From CAZQKE01 sp964593865 (GTDB lineage Bacteria > Chloroflexota > Anaerolineae > JAAYZQ01), in NCBI GenBank assembly GCA_964593865.1, contig CAZQKE010000096.1:1-13929 (forward strand): 13,929 nucleotides of DNA. The letters run 5' to 3'. Positions 1-4,978 of this stretch are shown here, one piece after another. Made by a program: the position numbers and the translations under genes. Position 1 is the stretch's first letter; every line of letters starts with the position of its first letter. Below the pieces are notes generated by a model, which was not told the origin of the DNA, searched no databases, and was given only the letters and a program-made list of their open reading frames with translations.

Positions 1-55
1 GGCGGACGCCCGGCCGCAGGTCCACCGGGAGCGACTTGAGGTCGCCCCCCTCCTC
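1..55 (+). repeat. Partial copy of the 151-bp hairpin unit at the window edge
   Basis: This stretch matches the central part of the tandem units at 1101-2010: the GGCGGACGCCCGGCCGCAGG half, the CCGGGAGC arm and the GCGACTTGAG core. It has one extra G (GCGACTTGAGGTCGC instead of GCGACTTGAGTCGC), which still leaves a GCGAC/GTCGC stem. It ends directly at the toxin stop codon (56-58), so the toxin gene sits between this copy and the main array, both in the same orientation. The left end lies outside the window. Confidence 0.85.
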
Positions 56-538
56 CTATGGGTGGTCGTTCGGGTTGTCCACGGCCAGTCCCTCTGCTTG
101 CGCCGCGATTAGCAGGTCATGGTCCGCCGCAATAAAGATCAGGGGAGGCAGGTCTTGATCGCGCAAGATGCGATTGACCGCCAGCGCACAGGCCAGATGG
201 ACCGCATCGTAGCCACGCAACCGGTGGCGACGAGTAAGCTGCATGGCTTGGTCAATCACCGGCGCGCTGACACGCACCAAAGCGTACCGGGAGCGGGCAT
301 CCTGCACCAATTCGGCCAAAAGCCGGTCGTACTGCGCAGCCGAAAGAAACCCGCCGCGCCGTTTGCTGGAAAGGGCAGCCGCAATCTCGACCAGACCGAT
401 ATGGGCAATGACCGGGGCGTGAAATCTGTCGTCACACAGGGCTTGGACCCACGCGCTGCCACGCTCCGCTGCATATCGCTTGACCAGGGCGCTGCTGTCA
501 AAGTAATAGCCGTACAGAGGAGAATGCAGGGAGGTCAC
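56..538 (-). CDS. vapC: VapC-like PIN-domain ribonuclease toxin
   Basis: A 160-residue PIN-domain protein, probably a Mg2+-dependent RNase toxin of a type II toxin-antitoxin pair. The conserved acidic residues of the fold are in the expected places: D14 in FDSSALVKRY, E51 in GLVEIAAAL, D111 in RGYDAVHLA and D139 in AADHDLL. Length is normal for VapC. The start is GTG at 538, and GTGA overlaps the antitoxin stop codon, so translation is coupled to the upstream gene. No separate Shine-Dalgarno is evident. The stop codon abuts a repeat copy at 1-55. The family is clear; the RNA target cannot be read from the sequence. Confidence 0.9.
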   Translation of the reverse strand: MTSLHSPLYGYYFDSSALVKRYAAERGSAWVQALCDDRFHAPVIAHIGLVEIAAALSSKRRGGFLSAAQYDRLLAELVQDARSRYALVRVSAPVIDQAMQLTRRHRLRGYDAVHLACALAVNRILRDQDLPPLIFIAADHDLLIAAQAEGLAVDNPNDHP

Positions 539-828
539 CAGCGGTTTCGCTCCTCAACAATCAGTTCGCTGGGGGGGCGGCCCTCCATTCCCAAGGGAGA
601 CAACCGTTCCGAGTCGGGCTGCGCAACGTACCGCTCGGTCGTCGTCGGCTCCCATTCGGCCAATAACCCATGCCGGGCCAGCATCCGCCGCAGGCGTTGG
701 ACGGCGTCCGGCTCCGGGCCGGCTTGCCACCGGCGCAGCCCCAGCTCCAAGATCTCCGGCAGCCGGTCACCGACCGCTCGGAGCTGGGCGGCCAATTGTT
801 CCGATACCGGGATGGTGAACTCAACCAT
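535..828 (-). CDS. Probable antitoxin partner of the PIN toxin
   Basis: A 97-residue acidic/basic small protein directly upstream of, and overlapping by 4 nt, the PIN toxin gene. This is the classic antitoxin-first order. The N-terminus (MVEFTIPVSEQLAAQLRAVG) followed by LPEILELGLRRW looks like a short strand plus helices, as in small dimerising antitoxins. I do not recognise a specific DNA-binding family (AbrB, RHH or Phd). The C-terminal third is polar and likely flexible, fitting a toxin-wrapping tail. Start ATG 828 has AAGGAGG at 836-842 with a 7-nt spacer and a strong promoter just upstream. The role is inferred from position and size. Confidence 0.75.
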   Translation of the reverse strand: MVEFTIPVSEQLAAQLRAVGDRLPEILELGLRRWQAGPEPDAVQRLRRMLARHGLLAEWEPTTTERYVAQPDSERLSPLGMEGRPPSELIVEERNRW

Positions 829-851
829 AGCAGGGCCTCCTTACGGCGGAT

Positions 852-880
852 ATTGTAGCATAGGTGGGGCGTTTTGCCAA
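852..880 (-). promoter_or_regulatory. Sigma-70-type promoter of the toxin-antitoxin operon
   Basis: On the minus strand, TTGGCA (880-875) is separated by exactly 17 bp from TACAAT (857-852). The predicted start of transcription near 845 leaves only about 17 nt of leader before the ATG at 828, including AAGGAGG. No clear palindromic operator was seen over the promoter itself. Confidence 0.75.
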
Positions 881-1021
881 GTCCTTCGCTCCCGGCCCGT
901 ATGGAGGAAGTTGGAACCGCTGGGGGATGCGCCGACTGCGCGGAGGGTGGGTTCCTCGGCGGGGCAGGCAAGGTTCGGCGCCATCGGCGATTCCGGGGGT
1001 GGGGCGGTGGTGGCCGTGAGG
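881..1021. other. Intergenic stretch with no recognised feature
   Basis: This 141-bp GC-rich stretch lies between the toxin-antitoxin promoter and the repeat block. It carries a weak echo of the repeat unit (GTTGGAACCGCTGGGGG near 911) but no gene, RNA or promoter that I can support. Confidence 0.5.
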
Positions 1022-1065
1022 GGGCCGTCCGCGAATGGGGCACGAATACACGAATGGCACGAATG
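1022..1065 (-). repeat. Leader-type motif plus short ATTCGTG repeats, left edge of the array
   Basis: Read on the minus strand, TTCGCGGACGGCCC (1035-1022) is one base different from the motif found before three gene starts in this window. It is preceded by three ATTCGTG heptamers (plus strand CACGAAT at 1041, 1049 and 1058). Here no gene start with a Shine-Dalgarno follows at 20-25 nt, so this copy does not serve as a gene leader. With the opposite-facing copy at 2034-2047 it brackets the tandem array. Confidence 0.7.
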
Positions 1066-1100
1066 CCGCCCCCCCGCAGGTGGGGGCGAGGAACCGTGAT

Positions 1101-2010
1101 CCAGGGGGGCGGTTGGAACCGATCCCGGCGGGTGCCCGACCGCAGGTCCACCGGGAGCGACTTGAGTCGCCCCCTCTTGCCCTACGATGCCCGACCCGGT
1201 AGCGCAAGTCTCCGACTTGCGCCCTCGCCGCCGGACACCGGATCGTCGGTCCAGGGGGGCGGTCGGAACCGCTCCCGGCGGACGCCCGACCGCAGGTCCA
1301 CCGGGAGCGACTTGAGTCGCCCCCCTCTTGCCCTACGATGCCCGACCCGGTAGCGCAGGTCTCCGACTTGCGCCCTCGCCGCCGGACACCGGATCGTCGG
1401 TCCAGGGGGGCGGTTGGAACCGCTCCCGGCGGACGCCCGGCCGCAGGTCCACCGGGAGCGACTTGAGTCGCCCCCTCTTGCCCTACGATGCCCGATCCGG
1501 TAGCGCAGGTCTCCGACTTGCGCCCTCGCCGCCGGACACCGGATCGTCGGCCCAGGGGGCGCGGTTGGAACCGATCCCGGCGGGTGCCCGGCCGCAAACC
1601 CACCGGGAGCGACTTGAGTCGCCCCCCTCTTGCCCTACGATGCCCGACCCGGTAGCGCAAGTCTCCGACTTGCGCCCTCGCCGCCGGACATCGGATCGTC
1701 GGCCCAGGGGGGCGGTTGGAACCGCTCCCGGCGGGTGGGAGCGCGTCCGCGCAGGCGGACGCCCGGCCGCAGGTCCACCGGGAGCGACTTGAGTCGCCTC
1801 CCTCTTGCCCTACGACGCCCGACCGGGTAGCGCAAGTCTCCGACTTGCGCCCTCGCCGCCGGACACCGGATCGTCGGCCCAGGGGGGCGGTTGGAACCTC
1901 TCCCGGCGGGTGCCCGGCCGCAAACTCACCGGGAGCGACTTGAGTCGCCCCTTCTTGCCCTACGATGCCCGACCCGGTAGCGCAGGTCTCCGACTTGCGC
2001 CCTCGCCGCC
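1101..2010 (+). repeat. Tandem array of six ~151-bp multi-hairpin units
   Basis: Six near-identical head-to-tail copies. The conserved GAGCGACTTGAG word starts at 1155, 1305, 1456, 1607, 1782 and 1933, so the periods are 150, 151, 151, 175 and 151 bp. Each unit holds, in order: a GCGGTT/AACCGC mini-hairpin; a large hairpin with arms CTCCCGG and CCGGGAG plus an inner 4-bp stem; GCGACT/AGTCGC; and GCGCAAGTC/GACTTGCGC with a TCC loop (1202-1222 in copy 1). The last copy is cut after the final hairpin. Period 151 is not a multiple of three, so long open frames across the array read different frames in successive copies and are not proteins. There are no unique spacers, so it is not CRISPR. Confidence 0.9.
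1743..1762 (+). repeat. Extra hairpin created by a ~24-bp insertion in copy 5
   Basis: The fifth unit is 175 bp instead of 151 bp. Its extra sequence contains GCGTCCGC (1743-1750), a GCAG loop and GCGGACGC (1755-1762), a perfect 8-bp stem. The left side has the GGGT variant of the large hairpin and the right side the GGAC variant, so the copy looks like a chimera of two unit types. Confidence 0.7.
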
Positions 2011-2042
2011 GTCCGCGAACGGGACCGCGCAGATTCGTGGAC
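2011..2042 (+). repeat. Inverted repeat at the right end of the array
   Basis: GTCCGCGAA (2011-2019) can pair with TTCGTGGAC (2034-2042) across a 14-nt spacer, with one G-T wobble. The right arm is the start of the gene-leader motif at 2034-2047. Confidence 0.55.
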
Positions 2043-2070
2043 GGCCCACGATTTCCGGGGGAGAACCAAC
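2034..2070 (+). promoter_or_regulatory. Conserved leader of the beta-helix gene
   Basis: TTCGTGGACGGCCC (2034-2047), then 12 nt, then GGAGAACC (2060-2067), then AAC and the ATG at 2071. The NlpC/P60 gene has the same motif, an 11-nt gap, the same GGAGAACC, three bases and ATG. The LysM-M23 gene has the motif 24 nt before its GTG. No convincing -10/-35 pair was seen upstream, so the promoter of this gene is not identified. Confidence 0.6.
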
Positions 2071-3546
2071 ATGACACAGCGAATCCGAATCGCTTCACTC
2101 CTGACAGTCACGGCCCTTTTGCTACTTTGCCGGACCGGGCAGAACACCGCCCCTCTCCGCGCCGACCCCGGCGTGTTCTACGTAGACGGCGAGGCGGGCG
2201 ACGACGCCAACCCCGGTACATTGGAACGGCCCTGGCGGACCCTGGGCCGGGTGTCGGGCCGGAGCTTTGCCCCCGGCGACCGCATCCGCTTCAAGCGCGG
2301 CGCGGTGTGGGATGGCGAATCCCTGATCATCGGCAGCGCCGGGACCGCCGCGCTGCCCATCGTGTACGAAGCCTACGGGACCGGCGATCCGCCCCAGATC
2401 CAAAACGGCGGCATCAGCCTCGGTGGAGCGCAGCACATCATCCTGCGCGATCTAGAGATCAGCGGTAGTCCCTATGCCGGAATCGCCTTGCAAGAGGGGA
2501 CGCAGTTCACCGAGATCGCGGGCAACATCCTGCACCACAACGCCGCCGGTATCTGGCTGGGGAACGGCGTCGGGATGAACAACCGCATCGTCGGCAACAC
2601 GATCTATTTGAACAACGGCAACGGGATCGCCGTGGATGCCGTGTTTTGCACGCCGGGGAACGAAACCCGCATCGCCTACAACGAAATCTATTCCAACACC
2701 TGGCACGGCATAGAGTTGAGCGGCAACTATCATATCGTAGAAGGAAACATCGTCCACGGCAACGGCGCGAACCCCGACGGCAGCGACGACCTGGTGGGCC
2801 ATTCGGGCATCCACCTCTTTTCTCGCTACCACGACAACGACCCCGATCTGGGCGGCGATCACAACATCATCCGTAACAACATCGTCTACGGGACGCGGGA
2901 CCGCAACGACAACGCCACCGACGGCAACGGAATCCAGATGGATATGTGGTGCGATGACAACTTGGTGTACAACAACATCGTCTACCGTAACGACGGTCCC
3001 GGCATCATCATCTTTGGCGGCAGCCGCAACCGGATCGCCCACAACACCCTGTACGAAAACGGCCGATACCTGGGCTTCCGTCCGGCGCGGACCCAGCTCA
3101 TGGTGGCCTCCTCCGAAGAAGTGGACGCGGCGGACAACATCCTGATCAACAACATCGCCTTTTCCACCGCCGCCGAAACCTACGCCGCCTTTATCGGCGA
3201 CACGGCGGCGGCCCGGAACAACCTCTTCAGCCACAACCTGTACTTCAACGCCGCCGACGGCAACCTGGTGGGACGCGGCAGCGCGGGCAGCCTTTCCCTG
3301 GAGGAATGGAACGCCGCTTCCTGGGCGGACGACCTGGCAGGCAACCCCCTCTTTGTGGATGCCGCCGCCCGCGATTTTCACCTTGCTCCCCCCTCGCCCG
3401 CCGTGGACGCCGGACAGGTCGTTTCCTGGGTGGAAACCGATTCCGACGGCGACCCCCGCCCCTGTCCTGCGGATGGAGGCTATGACATTGGCGCCGATGA
3501 AGCGTGCCCGCTGTGGTCCATATTCCTGCCTTGGATTGCACACTAG
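2071..3546 (+). CDS. Secreted right-handed parallel beta-helix protein
   Basis: A 491-residue exported protein. The N-terminus is basic then hydrophobic (SLLTVTALLLL), a signal peptide. The mature start VFYVDGEAGDDANPGTLERP is the usual opening of secreted beta-helix (PbH1-repeat) polysaccharide-lyase-like proteins. The middle, about residues 110-400, is a run of N-rich coils such as NNIVYRNDGPGIIIFGG and NTIYLNNGNGIAV, typical of NosD/pectate-lyase-type solenoids. The C-terminal part (FHLAPPSPAVDAG, GYDIGADE) is the common end of these proteins. It closes with WSIFLPWIAH, similar to the YLPL-type tails I associate with Chloroflexota exported proteins. Polysaccharide binding or cleavage is likely; substrate and catalytic residues are not identifiable. 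GGGGGAG lies 7 nt before ATG. Confidence 0.85.
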   Translation: MTQRIRIASLLTVTALLLLCRTGQNTAPLRADPGVFYVDGEAGDDANPGTLERPWRTLGRVSGRSFAPGDRIRFKRGAVWDGESLIIGSAGTAALPIVYEAYGTGDPPQIQNGGISLGGAQHIILRDLEISGSPYAGIALQEGTQFTEIAGNILHHNAAGIWLGNGVGMNNRIVGNTIYLNNGNGIAVDAVFCTPGNETRIAYNEIYSNTWHGIELSGNYHIVEGNIVHGNGANPDGSDDLVGHSGIHLFSRYHDNDPDLGGDHNIIRNNIVYGTRDRNDNATDGNGIQMDMWCDDNLVYNNIVYRNDGPGIIIFGGSRNRIAHNTLYENGRYLGFRPARTQLMVASSEEVDAADNILINNIAFSTAAETYAAFIGDTAAARNNLFSHNLYFNAADGNLVGRGSAGSLSLEEWNAASWADDLAGNPLFVDAAARDFHLAPPSPAVDAGQVVSWVETDSDGDPRPCPADGGYDIGADEACPLWSIFLPWIAH

Positions 3547-3562
3547 CCGCGTCCTCGGCGTC
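3547..3562 (-). repeat. Left arm of a 16-bp inverted repeat flanking the cyclase gene
   Basis: The minus strand reads GACGCCGAGGACGCGG, identical to 4449-4464 on the plus strand. It begins right after the beta-helix stop codon. The sequence belongs to the same short-period family (GACGC/GCAAAGG-like words) as the inverted repeat at 8691-8765. Confidence 0.7.
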
Positions 3563-3634
3563 CCTGCGGTGAAGCCGGCAGCGGGAGCGACAAAGGCCCT
3601 TGCCTCGGCGGGCGCCCGGCTCAGGCCGTCCGAT

Positions 3635-3653
3635 GTGGGGGTTGACACCCCAC
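3635..3653 (+). promoter_or_regulatory. Inverted repeat over the -35 box, possible operator
   Basis: GTGGGG (3635-3640) and CCCCAC (3648-3653) form a perfect 6-bp inverted repeat with a 7-nt spacer that contains the TTGACA -35 box. A protein bound here would occlude RNA polymerase. Regulation is inferred from position only. Confidence 0.45.
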
Positions 3654-3670
3654 TTCAGTTGCGTTATAAT
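3642..3670 (+). promoter_or_regulatory. Fully consensus sigma-70 promoter of the cyclase gene
   Basis: TTGACA (3642-3647), a 17-bp spacer and TATAAT (3665-3670) match the housekeeping consensus at every position. The expected transcription start near 3677 rules out the in-frame ATG at 3600 and fixes the gene start at 3717. Confidence 0.9.
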
Positions 3671-3716
3671 GGCCCCACCGCCGCAGATCAACGCCGACAG
3701 GAGGGGGAAAAGAACG

Positions 3717-4358
3717 ATGCGTATCTACGACGTGACCGTGCCGATCACCGAGGTAATGCCCGTCTGGCCCGGCGATCCGCGGGTTCGGATCGAACAGGCG
3801 GCAAGTATCGCCCGCGGCGATGTGGCCAATGTTTCCCACCTGACCATGAGCGTCCACACCGGCACCCACGTAGACGCCCCCTCCCATTTCCTCCGGCAAG
3901 GAGCGACGGTGGACAAACTTCCCTTAGAAGTGCTGATGGGACCGGCCTTCATCGCCGATCTTTCCGGCCTGGAAAGCCGCACGATTGAGGTGCACGACCT
4001 GGCTTCCCTCCATCTGCCCCGTGATGTGATCCGTCTGCTTCTCAAGACCGACAACTCGTACTTTTGGGAAGATCGGCTGACCGAGTTTGAGCAGGATTTT
4101 GTCCATCTCAGCCCAAAAGCAGCACAGTGGCTGGTTCGGCGGGGCATCCGCCTGATAGGTGTGGATTACCTTTCGGTGGAAGCGTTTGGCGTTAGCCGTT
4201 ACCGGGTCCACAAGACGCTGCTGGAAGCCAACGTCGTCATCGTCGAGGGTCTGGACCTGAGCCGGACACCGGAGGGATGGTGTCAGATCGTTTGCCTGCC
4301 CCTCAAGATCGCAGGCGCAGACGGCGCACCGGCCCGCGTCTTGGTGATCCGTCGGTAA
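3717..4358 (+). CDS. Cyclase-family hydrolase, kynurenine formamidase-like
   Basis: A 213-residue cytoplasmic metal-dependent hydrolase of the cyclase family (PF04199), the family of KynB arylformamidase, which cleaves N-formylkynurenine in tryptophan breakdown. The hallmark HxGTHxDxPxH is intact as HTGTHVDAPSH: H47, H51, D53, H57. The distal pair H165 (YRVHKTLL) and E177 (VIVEGLDL) is 12 residues apart, as in KynB. MPVWPGDP near the N-terminus is also typical. Length matches KynB. AGGAGGGGG (3699-3707) precedes the ATG, downstream of a perfect promoter. No other kynurenine-pathway gene is nearby, so the exact substrate is open; related family members act on isatin or other cyclic amides. Confidence 0.85.
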   Translation: MRIYDVTVPITEVMPVWPGDPRVRIEQAASIARGDVANVSHLTMSVHTGTHVDAPSHFLRQGATVDKLPLEVLMGPAFIADLSGLESRTIEVHDLASLHLPRDVIRLLLKTDNSYFWEDRLTEFEQDFVHLSPKAAQWLVRRGIRLIGVDYLSVEAFGVSRYRVHKTLLEANVVIVEGLDLSRTPEGWCQIVCLPLKIAGADGAPARVLVIRR

Positions 4359-4448
4359 TTCGGCAGCGTTGCCGTGGTCGGGGCCTGTAGCCGGGCACGG
4401 CCTGTGGGGCAGGTGCGTCCATCGTCCCGGCGTCGGTCTCATTGCGGA

Positions 4449-4464
4449 GACGCCGAGGACGCGG
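4449..4464 (+). repeat. Right arm of the 16-bp inverted repeat flanking the cyclase gene
   Basis: GACGCCGAGGACGCGG here is the exact reverse complement of 3547-3562. The two arms enclose the cyclase gene with its promoter (about 900 bp). The rest of 4359-4488 holds only a weak CGGCA/TGCCG hairpin near 4362 without a T-run. Confidence 0.7.
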
Positions 4465-4488
4465 AGAGAATAGGCCGGGGAAGAGGAT

Positions 4489-4806
4489 ATGATCACAAAA
4501 GAAAGACTAGACGCCAATCGGGTTCGCGTGACCTTTGAGCTGCCTTCCAACATGTGGGCGGAACGGGTCAACCTGGTGGGAGAATTCAACGACTGGGATA
4601 CCACTGCAACCCCTATGAGCCGCAACCGTGCCGATGCCAATTGGAGGGTCACCCTGGATCTGGAGGCCGGGCGGAAGTACCGGTTCCGCTACTTGGTAGA
4701 CGGCAAGGAGTGGCTCAACGACTGGCACGCCGACGACCATGTGGAAAACCCTTATGGTTCCCACGATTCGGTCGTGGACCTGACCGTGCTACCGCCTGCT
4801 CCGTGA
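4489..4806 (+). CDS. Small single-domain glycogen-binding (CBM48/isoamylase early-set) protein
   Basis: A 105-residue soluble protein made of a single beta-sandwich of the isoamylase early-set/AMPK glycogen-binding type. Diagnostic segments are VNLVGEFNDWD (residues 27-37), the aromatic-containing YRFRYLVDGKEWLNDW (63-78) and NPYGSHDSVV, which resemble the carbohydrate-binding W/N/G pattern of CBM48. There is no signal peptide and no catalytic domain, so it may bind glycogen-like glucans in the cytoplasm or act as a small scaffold. ATG 4489 follows GAAGAGG. It lies 130 nt after the cyclase and may be cotranscribed; no promoter of its own was found. Confidence 0.8.
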   Translation: MITKERLDANRVRVTFELPSNMWAERVNLVGEFNDWDTTATPMSRNRADANWRVTLDLEAGRKYRFRYLVDGKEWLNDWHADDHVENPYGSHDSVVDLTVLPPAP

Positions 4807-4878
4807 GTAACCCCAAGATGTTGTGGTAATTTGAAGTGAGAATACTACATCTAGGAGCAAAATACACCAAACGGGGTA

Positions 4879-4906
4879 TTGCCAATTTGGATTCTTGGGG
4901 TATAAT
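4879..4906 (+). promoter_or_regulatory. Promoter of the LysM-PA14 gene
   Basis: TTGCCA (4879-4884), 16-bp spacer, TATAAT (4901-4906), in an AT-rich island that stands out from the surrounding GC-rich DNA. The predicted start near 4913 gives a 5' leader of about 65 nt. Confidence 0.7.
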
Positions 4907-4939
4907 GTACCATAGGCATATTTTATCCCGATTGCGACG

Positions 4940-4958
4940 GCGGAGGCGGGGCCTCCGC
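4940..4958 (+). promoter_or_regulatory. Hairpin in the 5' leader of the LysM-PA14 gene
   Basis: GCGGAGGC (4940-4947), GGG loop, GCCTCCGC (4951-4958): a perfect 8-bp stem ending about 5 nt before the AAAGGAG Shine-Dalgarno. There is no T-run, so it is not an intrinsic terminator. It could affect mRNA stability or ribosome access. Confidence 0.55.
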
Positions 4959-4978
4959 GGCTGAAAGGAGTTGGAACG

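Noticed and set aside
119..1099. A 326-residue plus-strand frame over vapBC
   Set aside because: It is antisense to two coupled genes with clear start signals and PIN motifs; its own sequence has no recognisable motif.
1101..2010. CRISPR array
   Set aside because: Units are 151 bp, nearly identical throughout, with no short repeats separated by unique spacers and no cas genes nearby.
1328..2074. Several plus-strand frames in the array (AQVSDLRPRR-type peptides)
   Set aside because: These are translations of the GCGCAAGTC hairpin and its surroundings. Open frames exist on both strands only because the GC-rich repeat lacks stop codons.
821..2098. A 425-residue minus-strand open frame across the repeat array
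   Set aside because: The repeat period (mostly 151 bp) shifts the frame at each copy, so the same DNA is read as different peptides (KSETCATGSG and AQVGDLRYRVGHRR alternate). Composition is Arg/Gly/Pro-rich, there is no start signal, and it overlaps the vapBC promoter.
2452..3648. A 398-residue minus-strand frame opposite the beta-helix gene
   Set aside because: It is antisense to a well-supported secreted protein, with Val/Gly-rich composition typical of a shadow of Asn-rich beta-helix codons, and no supported start.
3600..3716. Upstream in-frame ATG extending the cyclase by 39 residues
   Set aside because: The consensus promoter lies downstream of this ATG, and the family N-terminus (MRIYDVTVPI) starts at 3717 behind AGGAGGGGG.
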